This document shows positions 30,081 through 39,205 of a stretch of 64,000 nucleotides of DNA, one piece after another. The DNA is taken from assembly GCA_000648925.1 (NCBI GenBank), contig JFHF01000036.1, positions 1 through 64,000 on the forward strand, read 5' to 3'. The stretch is from Caballeronia jiangsuensis (GTDB lineage Bacteria; Pseudomonadota; Gammaproteobacteria; Burkholderiales; Burkholderiaceae). The notes beneath the pieces were generated by a model. That model was not told the DNA's origin. It did not search any database and saw only the letters and a list, made by a program, of their open reading frames with translations. How positions within the stretch are numbered: position 1 is the stretch's first letter; each line of letters starts with the position of its first letter. Position numbers and translations under genes: made by a program.

Positions 30081-31565
30081 ATGAAGCCGATCTGGATAGT
30101 AGACGACGACCAATCCATCCGCTGGGTGCTGGAAAAAGCGCTCGCACGAGAAAACTTCACGACGCGCAGCTTCTCCGGCGTGCGCGATGCGCTCGCCGCG
30201 CTCGAAGGAGAAAGCCCGCAAGTGCTCGTCTCCGACATCCGCATGCCGGGCGGCTCGGGGCTTGAACTGCTGCAGACCGTGCGCGACCGCTTGCCGGGGT
30301 TGCCCGTCATCATCATGACGGCGTTCTCGGACCTGGACAGCGCCGTGGCGGCGTTCCAGGGCGGCGCGTTCGAATACCTCGCCAAGCCTTTCGATGTCGA
30401 CAAGGCCGTCGAGCTGATCCGCCGCGCCGTCGACGAAAGCATGCGCGGCGAAGCGGCCGTCGACGAGCGTGTGACGGAGACGCCTGAGATGCTCGGCCAG
30501 GCGCCGGCGATGCAGGATATGTTCCGCGCGATCGGCCGTCTGTCGCATTCGGCGGCGACCGTGCTCATCACGGGCGAATCAGGCACCGGAAAGGAGCTTG
30601 TCGCGCGCGCTTTGCACCGACATAGCCCACGCGCGAACGGACCATTCATCGCGCTGAACACGGCGGCGATTCCGAAGGATCTGCTGGAGTCCGAACTGTT
30701 CGGTCACGAGCGCGGCGCGTTCACGGGCGCGCAGGCGATGCGCCAGGGCCGCTTCGAGCAGGCCGAGAACGGCACGCTCTTTCTCGATGAAATCGGCGAC
30801 ATGCCGTTCGATCTTCAGACGCGTCTGTTGCGCGTGCTGTCGGATGGGCAGTTCTATCGTGTGGGCGGGCACAATCCGCTGAAGGCGAACGTGCGGGTGA
30901 TCGCGGCGACGCATCAGAATCTCGATGCGCGCGTGCGGCAAGGCCTGTTCCGCGAGGACTTGTATCACCGTCTGAACGTGATTCGCCTGCGTCTGCCGGC
31001 GTTGCGCGAGCGCAGCGAGGATATTCCGCTGCTCGCGCGCCATTTCCTGCAGAAGAGTGCGCGCGATCTGGGCGTCGAGCCCAAGCGCGTGTCGGACGCG
31101 GCGCTTGCGTATCTCGCGTCGCTGCCGTTTCCCGGCAACGTGCGTCAGCTTGAGAACCTGTGCAACTGGCTCACGGTGATGGCGCCCGCGCAGGTGATCG
31201 AGCAGAAGGATCTGCCGCCCGATCTCACGCCGCGCCAGGACTATGCGGCGGAGGCCATCGCCGTATCGTCCGATGGCGCGGTGGCGCCGGCTCCCGCGGC
31301 ACAGAACGGCGCGGCGGCATCGGCGCCTTCGGTGGCGGGCGTTGCGGCCAGCGTATGGGAGAACGGCTTGCGCACCGAGGTCGCGCGCCTGCTGCGCGAA
31401 AACTCCGCCGACGTGATGGACGAACTCGCGCGCCGTTTCGAAGCCGCGGTGATCCGCGAGGCGCTCGATTTCACGCGCGGACGCAAGGTCGAGGCGGCGG
31501 AGCGGCTGGGCATCGGCCGCAATACGATCACGCGCAAGATTCAGGAATTGCATCTCGACGCGTGA
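30081..31565 (+). CDS. glnG: Nitrogen regulation response regulator NtrC
   Basis: 494 residues. Receiver with DDD near residue 8-10 and phospho-acceptor Asp52 in VSDIRMPGG. Sigma-54 AAA+ domain with Walker A GESGTGKE from 165, the GAFTGA sigma-54 contact loop from 212 and Walker B LFLDEIGD near 236. A linker rich in Ala and Pro spans about 395-420, and the C-terminal FIS-type helix-turn-helix includes VEAAERLGIGRNTITRKIQE. When phosphorylated it activates sigma-54 promoters such as the one before glnA, closing the loop within this cluster. Confidence 0.97.
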   Translation: MKPIWIVDDDQSIRWVLEKALARENFTTRSFSGVRDALAALEGESPQVLVSDIRMPGGSGLELLQTVRDRLPGLPVIIMTAFSDLDSAVAAFQGGAFEYLAKPFDVDKAVELIRRAVDESMRGEAAVDERVTETPEMLGQAPAMQDMFRAIGRLSHSAATVLITGESGTGKELVARALHRHSPRANGPFIALNTAAIPKDLLESELFGHERGAFTGAQAMRQGRFEQAENGTLFLDEIGDMPFDLQTRLLRVLSDGQFYRVGGHNPLKANVRVIAATHQNLDARVRQGLFREDLYHRLNVIRLRLPALRERSEDIPLLARHFLQKSARDLGVEPKRVSDAALAYLASLPFPGNVRQLENLCNWLTVMAPAQVIEQKDLPPDLTPRQDYAAEAIAVSSDGAVAPAPAAQNGAAASAPSVAGVAASVWENGLRTEVARLLRENSADVMDELARRFEAAVIREALDFTRGRKVEAAERLGIGRNTITRKIQELHLDA

Positions 31566-31583
31566 GCGTCGGTTGGGCAGGGA

Positions 31584-32366
31584 TCAGTCGATGGTCGCGA
31601 TCACGGGCGCGTGGTCCGACGGCTGATCCCACTTGCGCGGCACCTTGTCCACTTCGCACGACGTGCAACGCGCCGCGAGTTGCTCCGACAGCAGAATGTG
31701 ATCGATGCGCAGCCCCGCGTTGCGGCGGAACGCCATCATCCGGTAATCCCACCACGTGAAGAGCTTCTCGGGCTGCTCGAACTTGCGGAAGGCATCGGTG
31801 AGTCCCAGTTCGACGAGTTGCGCGAAGTGCGCGCGCTCCTCCGGCGAGACGAGGTTCTGTCCTTCCCAGGCTTTCGGATCGTGCACGTCGCGGTCTTCAG
31901 GCGCGATGTTGTAATCGCCCAGTAGCGCGAGCTGCGGGTGACGCGCCATGTCCTCGCGCAGCCATTCGCGCAGCGCATCGAGCCAACGCATCTTGTAGGC
32001 GAATTTCTCGGAGCCGGGCGCCTGACCGTTGGGGAAATAGGCGGAGATGATGCGCACGCCGTCGATCGTCGCGGCGATCACGCGCTGCTGCAAGTCCTCG
32101 AAACCGGGGATGTTGCGTACGACGCTGATTTCATCCACTTCGAAGCCCGCGTCGGACCTGACCAGAATGCCGACGCCGTTGTAGGTCTTCTGTCCCGCGA
32201 ACCAGCTTTTGAAGCCGGCGGCTTCGAGCTCGGCGCGAGGGAATTTCTCGTCGGGGAGTTTGAGTTCCTGAAGACACAGCACGTCGACTTGTGAAGCGGC
32301 CAGCCAGTCGATGACGTGTTGCTGGCGGACTTTGAGGGAGTTGACGTTCCAGGTGGCGATTTTCAT
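31584..32366 (-). CDS. xth: Exodeoxyribonuclease III
   Basis: 260 residues. The endonuclease/exonuclease/phosphatase fold motifs are all present: ATWNVNSLKVR at the N-terminus, LCLQELKLPD near 30 with the metal-binding Glu, TYNGVGILVRS near 61, LLGDYNIAPEDRDVHDP near 146 and the catalytic SDHAPV near the C-terminus. It is an AP endonuclease and 3'-5' exonuclease in base-excision repair. The gene converges on ntrC with an 18-bp gap. Confidence 0.95.
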   Translation of the reverse strand: MKIATWNVNSLKVRQQHVIDWLAASQVDVLCLQELKLPDEKFPRAELEAAGFKSWFAGQKTYNGVGILVRSDAGFEVDEISVVRNIPGFEDLQQRVIAATIDGVRIISAYFPNGQAPGSEKFAYKMRWLDALREWLREDMARHPQLALLGDYNIAPEDRDVHDPKAWEGQNLVSPEERAHFAQLVELGLTDAFRKFEQPEKLFTWWDYRMMAFRRNAGLRIDHILLSEQLAARCTSCEVDKVPRKWDQPSDHAPVIATID

Positions 32367-32491
32367 GAATTTCGGTCTTCTTCGGGGAGCGCGGCCGTGC
32401 GCTGAAGTTTAGGATTTTAGCGGAGCGTTGGGGGGTGGTTTCGCTGCGCGGGTGGCGTTGGGGGGCTTTCGCCGGATCCCGTTATCGTGGT
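32367..32491. other. xth upstream region
   Basis: Non-coding stretch between the xth start and the left arm of the palindromic element. It presumably holds the xth promoter; nothing else is clear. Confidence 0.4.
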
Positions 32492-33055
32492 GGTCTATTA
32501 GCACTGCCCCTCCCCGGGGCGGGGGTCACTTTCTTTGCTGCTGCAAAGAAAGTAACCAAAGAAAGCAGCTCGTTTAAGCCCGCGGTCACACGCAGTTTGG
32601 CCATGCTTGCCAGCCCGCGGTGGCACTCGCCTAAGTGTCGCCCCCAAAGGACCAACCGGGCTCGGCTCGCGCACGGTCTGACGCGCTAGTTGTTTTAGGG
32701 CGCTGGTTCAGCACGAAAGAGCTTCGGCACAGCGCTGCGCGCTGCCGCTGGGGATGCGAGGGAAACCGACGAAGAATAAGCGCGCGCAGACCCGATTGAC
32801 CCATCGGCCGCGTAGCGGGTCGGAGCTATTTTGTGCTGAACCAGTGACGCCAAACATTTGGTGCGGCAGACCGTGTGCGGTCCAAGCTCTTGTCTGCTTG
32901 TGAGGGCACTCGCTACAGCCGGGCCATTAGGCCAATCGCCTGTGCCGCGGCCGGTGTGAAGTGCTTAGGCTGGGGATAGCTGTTTCTTTGGTTACTTTCT
33001 TTGCAGCAGCAAAGAAAGTGACCCCCGCCCCGGGGAGGGGCAGTGCCAATAGACC
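32492..33055. repeat. 564-bp palindromic non-coding element with 78-bp inverted ends
   Basis: The left arm 32492-32570 and right arm 32978-33055 are inverted copies differing by one substitution and one single-base indel. Each arm itself contains a perfect 11-bp-stem hairpin (ACTTTCTTTGC-TGCT-GCAAAGAAAGT in the left arm at 32528-32553) next to a GC-rich CCCCTCCCCGGGGCGGGGG block. Interior segments keep pairing in order: TAAGC 32575/GCTTA 32963, CACAC 32587/GTGTG 32954, TTGGCC 32597/GGCCAA 32930, ACGGTCTG 32673/CAGACCGT 32867 and CTGGTTCAGCAC 32703/GTGCTGAACCAG 32833. The whole element could therefore fold into one long hairpin. It has no credible reading frame. From memory the arm sequence recurs between genes in Paraburkholderia-type genomes; this was not searched. 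Confidence 0.85.
32703..32844. repeat. Nested inner inverted repeat of the element
   Basis: CTGGTTCAGCAC at 32703-32714 and its exact inverse at 32833-32844; pairing continues inward as AAAxAGCT / AGCTATTTT. The apical region 32788-32821 forms a separate GACCCG/CGGGTC hairpin. Confidence 0.75.
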
Positions 33056-33136
33056 GACACGAAATCAGGATTCCACAAAACCAAGCCAGCGCAGCGAATT
33101 ATGATGTCGTCTGACCACAAACCTGCAAAACGATCG

Positions 33137-33721
33137 ATGAACCTACCGACCCTGAACGGGCAGCGCGTGCAGCTTCGCCCGCTGCAAAGCGAAGACCGCG
33201 CCGCCTTGCTCGATGCCGCCGCCGATGGCGAGCTCTGGAGTCTCAACGTAACGGTCGTACCGAATGAAGACACCATCGACCGCTATCTCGAAACCGCGTT
33301 CGCAGGCCGCGACGCCGGCACGGTCATGCCGTTCACGATCGTGCGAACCGATGACGACCGCGTGGTCGGCAGCACGCGCTACTGGAAGATCGATCGCGCG
33401 AACCGCAAGCTCGAAATCGGCCACACATGGCTCGCGGCATCGACGCAACGCACCGGCATCAACACCGAAGCGAAGTATCTGTTGCTCGCGCACGCGTTCG
33501 AAGCGATGAACTGCGTACGCGTGCAGTTCACCACCGACGAACTCAACGAGAAATCGCGCGCCGCGATCCTCGGCATCGGCGCGAAACAGGAAGGCATCGT
33601 GCGGCACGAGCGCATCATGCCCGATGGCCGCAAGCGCAACTCGGTGCGCTTTTCGATCATCGACGACGAATGGCCCGCAATCAAAGCGATGCTGCTCGCG
33701 AAGCTCAACCGTCGAGCGTAA
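33137..33721 (+). CDS. GNAT family N-acetyltransferase (RimJ/RimL-like)
   Basis: 194 residues from the ATG at 33137; an upstream ATG at 33101 adds 12 but coincides with a TATGAT -10-like hexamer. GNAT fold: QRVQLRPLQSEDRAALLDAA at the N-terminus, VVGSTRYWKIDRANRKLEIGHTW in the middle, QRTGINTEAKYLLLAHAFE for the acetyl-CoA loop, and VQFTTDELNEKSRAAILGIG then QEGIVRHERIMPDG at the end. This arrangement is that of RimJ/RimL-type protein or small-molecule acetyltransferases. The 3' end overlaps the convergent LysR gene by 17 bp. The palindromic element ends 81 bp upstream. Confidence 0.85.
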   Translation: MNLPTLNGQRVQLRPLQSEDRAALLDAAADGELWSLNVTVVPNEDTIDRYLETAFAGRDAGTVMPFTIVRTDDDRVVGSTRYWKIDRANRKLEIGHTWLAASTQRTGINTEAKYLLLAHAFEAMNCVRVQFTTDELNEKSRAAILGIGAKQEGIVRHERIMPDGRKRNSVRFSIIDDEWPAIKAMLLAKLNRRA

Positions 33722-34604
33722 CCGAAGCCTTCAGCGCTTTCACGCGCGCTTTCATGAACGCGACGAAGCCGCGCGTGACGGTGTCGTCGCGTTCTGCTTG
33801 CCATGCGAGACCGACGCGCCATCGCGCGGGGTGATCGCGCAAGGTCAGCACGCGCGCATCGCGCAGCAGATATTGCGCACGCGATGGCAGGAACGCGGCG
33901 CCCACGCCGCCCGCCACGGATGCGAGTACGGACTGGATATCGTCCGTTTCCTGAATCACGCGCGGCACGAACGCGTGCTCGGCGCACCAGCGATCGATCT
34001 GCGCCGCGAGACCCGGCCCGCGCGTGCGCGACAGCGCGATGAATCCCGGCTCGTTCAACTCGTTCAGGTCCGCGGGCAGACGCTTGTAGCGCGTGTGCTC
34101 GGGCACGGCGAGCGCGAGCGTTTCGTCGAGCACCGTGAAGCCCGACAGCCCGGCGCTCGCGGGCATCCGCATGAATCCCACATCGAGCTTATTGGCGAGG
34201 ATGCGGCGCGTCTGCTCATGCGACGAAAGATCGTGCAGCGTGATGCTCACGCCCGGATTGAGCGCGCCGAATTCCGCGATCAGCCTGGGCACATGCGTGA
34301 GCGTCGACAGGCACAGGCCGACACGCAGAAACCCGCGCGCGCCGCTCGCGGCTTCGCGTGCGCGGGCGAGCACGGTGTCGGCGTCGCGCACCAGCGATTG
34401 CGCATCGGCGATGAAGCCCGCGCCGAACGCCGTCAGATCCGCGCCGTGTCGCCCGCGTTCGAACAGGCGCGCGCCGAGGCTCGCTTCGAGCGCGGCGATC
34501 TGCTTGCTGAGCGCGGGCTGGCTGACATGCAAGGCTTCGGCTGCACGGCCGAAATGGCGCAAGTCCGCGATGGTGAGGAAGGCGCGCAGGAGTTTCAGTT
34601 CCAT
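33705..34604 (-). CDS. LysR-type transcriptional regulator
   Basis: 299 residues. N-terminal winged helix-turn-helix about 1-60 (LLRAFLTIADLRHFGRAAEA, HVSQPALSKQIAALEASLGA), then a two-lobed effector-binding domain about 90-290. It is divergent from the nitrilase-like gene, 108 bp between starts. The gap holds two ATCGAT sites at 34633 and 34658, so it probably controls that gene and the codA-like gene after it. A pyrimidine-related effector is suggested only by this context. Confidence 0.88.
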   Translation of the reverse strand: MELKLLRAFLTIADLRHFGRAAEALHVSQPALSKQIAALEASLGARLFERGRHGADLTAFGAGFIADAQSLVRDADTVLARAREAASGARGFLRVGLCLSTLTHVPRLIAEFGALNPGVSITLHDLSSHEQTRRILANKLDVGFMRMPASAGLSGFTVLDETLALAVPEHTRYKRLPADLNELNEPGFIALSRTRGPGLAAQIDRWCAEHAFVPRVIQETDDIQSVLASVAGGVGAAFLPSRAQYLLRDARVLTLRDHPARWRVGLAWQAERDDTVTRGFVAFMKARVKALKASVTLDG

Positions 34605-34712
34605 CGGATATTCGATTCCATTTGGCGATCGAATCGATCAAAACATTCATTTTACTTATCGATACGCGAGCGGTTCAATGAGGTCATCTACCCGTTTATT
34701 CCGGAGCCTCGC

Positions 34713-35546
34713 TTGGACGCCACCTCGTTTCGCATCGCTGTCAGCACGCGCGTGTCGCAAGGCGATGCCGCACGCCATTGCGCGCTGATCGCCGACGCCG
34801 CATGTCAGGGCGTACAACTGGTGCTGTTCCCGCAATTGAGCGTCGGCGCACCGGACGACGCATCGCGTGGCGAATCGTTCGATGGCCCGTCGATCCGCGC
34901 GATCGCCGCCGCCGTCGACGAAACCGGCGTCGCGGCAGGCGTCGGCTGGATCGAGCGCACGGAAGACGCACGCCTCTACGACAGCTACGCGATTCTCTTC
35001 CCCGGCGGCGCGCGCGTGCGTCATCGCAAGCTGCATGCGTCGCATCGCGGATTGCGCAGCGGCGAGCGCTTCACCGTGTTCGATGCGCCGCTCGGCGCAC
35101 GCATCGGCATTCTGATCGGCGATGACAACGATGTCGTCGAGAACGTGCGGATGACGGCGCTCATGGGCGCGACGCTCCTCATCGCACCGATGCGCGGCGA
35201 TCGCACGCAGCGCGCGACGCTCGCCGCGCGCGCCGCCGACAACGGCATGTTCATCGCGTGCAGCCATACATCGGGCGACGAAGCGCTGATCGCCGGACCC
35301 GATGGCCGCATGCTCGCGCGTCGTACATCGGCGGATTGCGGTCTCATCGTCGCGGATGTGAAACCGTCGTTGGCCGAGGCTAGCGCCGGGCGTCGGGCGC
35401 TATCCGCGCGCCGTCCCGATCTCTACGAACCGCTCGCGCGACAGGGCGACGCCTATCCGCTCAGGATCGAACCGGAACGCGCAATGTCGCGCGGTTCGCT
35501 GCCGCTCAGCTTCGCGGTGGTCGGACGCCATCGCGTGCTGCGCTGA
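34713..35546 (+). CDS. Nitrilase-fold protein with degenerate catalytic triad
   Basis: 277 residues from a TTG at 34713, chosen because CCGGAG lies 7 bases upstream and the fold begins there (FRIAVSTRVSQGDAARHC). Overall fold follows the carbon-nitrogen hydrolase superfamily. The Glu of the triad, normally in LFPE, is Gln in LVLFPQLSVG. The Lys is kept in RHRKLHA. The nucleophilic Cys, normally in GICYD, is Gly in IGILIGDDND. The protein is therefore probably not an amidase and may be regulatory or structural. It lies 81 bp ahead of a cytosine-deaminase-like gene, likely one operon, and is divergent from a LysR regulator. Confidence 0.75.
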   Translation: MDATSFRIAVSTRVSQGDAARHCALIADAACQGVQLVLFPQLSVGAPDDASRGESFDGPSIRAIAAAVDETGVAAGVGWIERTEDARLYDSYAILFPGGARVRHRKLHASHRGLRSGERFTVFDAPLGARIGILIGDDNDVVENVRMTALMGATLLIAPMRGDRTQRATLAARAADNGMFIACSHTSGDEALIAGPDGRMLARRTSADCGLIVADVKPSLAEASAGRRALSARRPDLYEPLARQGDAYPLRIEPERAMSRGSLPLSFAVVGRHRVLR

Positions 35547-35627
35547 ATCGAACTCCGCACGGCCTTTCTGTCCCGATACAATCGAACGGACACATCGGAC
35601 GAAAAGCCTGATACGGAGGTTTCGCAC

Positions 35628-36905
35628 ATGGATTTGATCATTCGCCGCGCGGCGCTCGCGGACTCGCGCGGGCTCGTCGATATCGGTATGGAAGCGGGGC
35701 GTATCGTCGCGATCGAGCCGCATCTCGCGGCCACCGCGCGAGAGGAAATCGATGCGAACGGCTCGCTCGTCACCGCGCCTTTCGTCGATGCGCACTTTCA
35801 CATGGACGCGACGCTGTCCTACGGCTTGCCGCGCGTGAACGCGTCGGGCACGCTGCTCGAAGGCATCGCGCTGTGGGGCGAGCTGAAGCCCGATCTCACG
35901 CAGGAAGCGCTCGTCGAGCGCGCGTTGCAGTACTGCGACTGGGCCGTCGCGCGCGGGCTGCTCGCGATCCGCTCTCACGTCGATGTATGCGATCCGCGCC
36001 TGCTGGCCGTGGAAGCGCTCGTCGAAGTGAAGCGCCGCGTGAAACCGTATCTCGATCTGCAACTCGTCGCGTTTCCGCAAGATGGCGTGTTGCGCAGCGC
36101 GGGCGCGTTCGAGAACCTGAAGCGCGCGATCGCGATGGGCGTCGATGTCGTCGGCGGCATTCCGCACTTCGAACGCACGATGGCCGACGGCGCGGCATCG
36201 GTGAAGCTTTTGTGCGAATACGCGGCGGAGCAGGGCTTGCGCGTGGACATGCACTGCGACGAATCCGACGATCCGATGTCGCGCCACATCGAAACGCTCG
36301 CGGCGGAGACGCATCGGCTCGGACTGCACGGACGCGTGACCGGCTCGCATCTAACGTCGATGCACTCGATGGACAACTACTACGTCAGCAAGCTCATTCC
36401 GCTGATGCGCGAGGCGGGGGTCGCGGCGATTGCGAATCCGCTCATCAACATCACGCTGCAAGGGCGCTCGGACACGTATCCGAAGCGAAGAGGCATGACG
36501 CGCGTACCGGAACTGATGGCGGGCGGCATCACGGTCGCGTTCGGCCACGATTGCGTGATGGACCCGTGGTACAGCCTCGGCTCCGGCGACATGCTCGAAG
36601 TCGCGCATATGGGTTTGCACGTCGCGCAGATGACGGGCGTCGATGCGATGCGCGCGTGCTTCGATGCGGTGACGAAAAATCCCGCACGCATTCTCGGGCT
36701 GGAAGGATATGGCATCGAAGTGGGCTGCAACGCGGATTGCGTCGTGCTCGATGCACGCGATCCCATCGAAGCGATTCGCCTGCGCGCGGCGCGCACGGCT
36801 GTCGTTCGACGCGGCAAAGTGGTCAGCCGAAGCCCCGCCGTGCGCGCGACGCTGGCGCTCGAAGGGCGGCCATCGGAAGTCGATTTCAGGATCGACAGGC
36901 GATAA
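35628..36905 (+). CDS. codA: Cytosine deaminase-like amidohydrolase
   Basis: 425 residues. It aligns by eye along its length with E. coli CodA. Metal ligands sit in FVDAHFHMDAT near 52-62. Further matches are GTLLEGIALWGE, LLAIRSHVDVCD, DLQLVAFPQDG, VVGGIPHFERT, VDMHCDESDD (His and catalytic Glu), GSHLTSMHS, NPLINITLQGRSDTYPKRRG and FGHDCVMDPWYSLG with the metal-binding Asp. It likely deaminates cytosine or a related ring such as isoguanine or creatinine. Adjacent deaminases share this scaffold, so the substrate is not certain. A GGAGG ribosome site lies upstream. No permease codB is present. Confidence 0.82.
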   Translation: MDLIIRRAALADSRGLVDIGMEAGRIVAIEPHLAATAREEIDANGSLVTAPFVDAHFHMDATLSYGLPRVNASGTLLEGIALWGELKPDLTQEALVERALQYCDWAVARGLLAIRSHVDVCDPRLLAVEALVEVKRRVKPYLDLQLVAFPQDGVLRSAGAFENLKRAIAMGVDVVGGIPHFERTMADGAASVKLLCEYAAEQGLRVDMHCDESDDPMSRHIETLAAETHRLGLHGRVTGSHLTSMHSMDNYYVSKLIPLMREAGVAAIANPLINITLQGRSDTYPKRRGMTRVPELMAGGITVAFGHDCVMDPWYSLGSGDMLEVAHMGLHVAQMTGVDAMRACFDAVTKNPARILGLEGYGIEVGCNADCVVLDARDPIEAIRLRAARTAVVRRGKVVSRSPAVRATLALEGRPSEVDFRIDRR

Positions 36906-36936
36906 AAAACCCGGTCCCTTGCCTGCGGACCGGGTT
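36904..36936 (-). terminator. Terminator after prlC
   Basis: Minus strand: AACCCGGTCC/GGACCGGGTT stem followed by TTTTTT, 18 bp beyond the prlC stop. It also lies at the end of codA but lacks a T-run on that strand. Confidence 0.85.
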
Positions 36937-36953
36937 GTCGAGCCGGCTAAAGA

Positions 36954-39065
36954 TCAGTGCGCCGCTTGCCCGGACATGCCGTTATGACGCAGCAATGCGT
37001 CGATGTCCGGCTCGCGTCCACGGAACGCCTTGAACGAATCCATCGCCGGGCGGCTGCCGCCCACTTCGAGAATCTCGCGGCGATAGCGCGTGCCCGTCGT
37101 CGCGTCGAGCACCGAGCCGTTGCCGGCCTTCGCGGCCTCTTCGAACGCGGCGTACGCATCGGCTGACAGCACTTCGGCCCACTTGTAGCTGTAGTAGCCC
37201 GCCGCGTAGCCGCCCGCGAAGATATGGCTGAACGTGTTCGGCCAGCGCGAGAACGGCGCCTGCGGAATCACATGGAACTTCTCGTTGATCGAGCGCGCGA
37301 GATCGTTCACGTTCTGCGTCGCGTTCGCCGGATCGTAGGACGTGTGCAGCACCATGTCGAACATCGAGAAGACGATCTGGCGCAGCGTGCCGAGACCGCT
37401 CTGGAAATTCTTCGCGGCGAGCATCTTGTCGAACAGCTCGCGCGGCAGCGGCGCGCCGGTCTCGACATGCGCGGACATGTCGGTGAGCACGTCCCACTCC
37501 CAGCAGAAGTTCTCCATGAACTGCGACGGCAGTTCGACCGCATCCCACTCCACGCCGTTGATGCCCGACACGCCCAGCTCGTCGATGCGCGTCAGCATGT
37601 GATGCAGCCCGTGCCCGAACTCGTGGAACAGCGTGATGACTTCATCGTGCGTGAAGCAGGCGGGCTTGCCGCCCACCGGCGCCGAGAAGTTGCACGTGAG
37701 ATAGGCGACCGGCGTCTGCACGCCGCCTTGCGTGCGCTTGTGGCGCGAGCGGGCGTCGTCCATCCAGGCGCCGCCGCGCTTGCCTTCGCGCGCGTAGAGG
37801 TCGAGATAGAACTGCGCGACGAGCGTGCCGTCCTTGTTCTCGACGCGGAAGAAGCGCACGTCCGGATTCCACACGGCGGCTTCGTCGCGGCGGATCGACA
37901 CGTTGAAAAGCGTTTCGGTGACCTTGAAAAGGCCCTTCAGCACGGCTTCCTGCGGGAAGTATTGCTTCACCTCGTTCTCGGAGAACGAGTAGCGCTTCTG
38001 GCGCAGCTTCTCGGCCGCATACGCGATATCCCAGGGCTGCAGTTCAGGCATGCCGAGTTCGGTCGCGGCGAACGCGCGCAGTTCCATCCAGTCGTTTTCG
38101 GCGTAAGGGCGGGCGCGTTTGGCGAGATCTTCGAGGAACGCGATGACTTGCGCGGGCGATTCGGCCATCTTCGGCGCGAGCGACACTTCCGCGAAGTTCT
38201 GATAGCCGAGCGTCTTCGCTTCTTCCTCGCGCAGCTTCAGGTTCTCGACGACGTTCGCCGTGTTGTCCCATTCGGCCTTGCCGTCGCCGTAGGTGCCGCC
38301 CAGTTCCGACGCACGCGTGACGTACGCGCGATACATCGCTTCGCGCATCGGCCGATGTTCGGCATATTGCAGCACCGGGAAATACGACGGGAAATGCAGC
38401 GTGAACTTCCAGCCTTCCTTGCCGTCGCGTTGCGCGGCTTCGCGGGCTGCTTCGATCACGTCATCGGGCAGGCCGGCGAGATCGCTTTCCTTCGTGACGA
38501 TGTACGCGTACGCGTTGGTCGAATCGAGCACGTGATCGGAGAACGCCTTGGAGAGCGCTGCCTGCTCCTCCTGCAACTGCGCGAAACGCGGCTTGCGATC
38601 CTCGGGCAATTCCGCGCCCGACAGGCGGAAATCGCGCAGCGAGTTCTCCAGAATCTTCTTGCGCTCGGCCGACAGACCGGCGAATTCCGGGCCTGCGGCG
38701 ATCGCCTTGTACTTCTCGTAGAGCGCCAGATTCTGACCGACGCTCGCGGAGAATTCGGTGACGCGCGGCAGGTTTTCGGCGTGCGCGGCGCGCAGTTCGG
38801 GCGTATCGGCGACGGCGTTCAGATGGCCGATGACGCCCCACGCGCGCGACAGTTTTTCCGATTCCTGCTCGACCGTCTCGACGATGTCCTTCCAGGTCGC
38901 GGGCGTGTCCGGCGCGCTCGCGCGATCGACGGCGGCTTTCGCATCGGCGAGCAGCACGTCGAGCGCGGGCGTGACGTGCGCGGGCTGAATCTCGCCGAAA
39001 CGCGGAAGATCGGAAAAATCGAGCAGCGGATTGGCCGCTGCCGGGGTGGACGTGGTATCGCTCAT
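36954..39065 (-). CDS. prlC: Oligopeptidase A (M3 metallopeptidase)
   Basis: 703 residues, close to E. coli PrlC (680). The zinc motif HEFGHGLHHML lies near residue 480, with the third ligand Glu in the downstream helix (GVEWDAVELPSQFMEN). The long helical N-terminal domain and the C-terminal YYSYKWAEVLSADAYAAFEE segment are typical of M3A thimet-like enzymes. It cleaves short peptides, including signal peptides, in the cytosol. It lies 140 bp downstream of folD on the same strand and ends at a clear terminator. Confidence 0.95.
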   Translation of the reverse strand: MSDTTSTPAAANPLLDFSDLPRFGEIQPAHVTPALDVLLADAKAAVDRASAPDTPATWKDIVETVEQESEKLSRAWGVIGHLNAVADTPELRAAHAENLPRVTEFSASVGQNLALYEKYKAIAAGPEFAGLSAERKKILENSLRDFRLSGAELPEDRKPRFAQLQEEQAALSKAFSDHVLDSTNAYAYIVTKESDLAGLPDDVIEAAREAAQRDGKEGWKFTLHFPSYFPVLQYAEHRPMREAMYRAYVTRASELGGTYGDGKAEWDNTANVVENLKLREEEAKTLGYQNFAEVSLAPKMAESPAQVIAFLEDLAKRARPYAENDWMELRAFAATELGMPELQPWDIAYAAEKLRQKRYSFSENEVKQYFPQEAVLKGLFKVTETLFNVSIRRDEAAVWNPDVRFFRVENKDGTLVAQFYLDLYAREGKRGGAWMDDARSRHKRTQGGVQTPVAYLTCNFSAPVGGKPACFTHDEVITLFHEFGHGLHHMLTRIDELGVSGINGVEWDAVELPSQFMENFCWEWDVLTDMSAHVETGAPLPRELFDKMLAAKNFQSGLGTLRQIVFSMFDMVLHTSYDPANATQNVNDLARSINEKFHVIPQAPFSRWPNTFSHIFAGGYAAGYYSYKWAEVLSADAYAAFEEAAKAGNGSVLDATTGTRYRREILEVGGSRPAMDSFKAFRGREPDIDALLRHNGMSGQAAH

Positions 39066-39205
39066 GACTCTCCCGTTCTGATGTTGGACGAAGCCGGGAA
39101 CGGGACGCGTGCCGCGCCGGCTCTCTCCGAGATTATTGGGGCGGGCGGGGCAAATTCCAATCGATTGTTTTTAAGGGGCCGATTAATGCCGCCCCGCGCC
39201 GATGT

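Noticed and set aside
32435..32689. 84-residue frame across the left arm of the palindromic element
   Set aside because: It is the translation of the repeat arm and lacks a ribosome site; such frames are a known source of spurious annotations.
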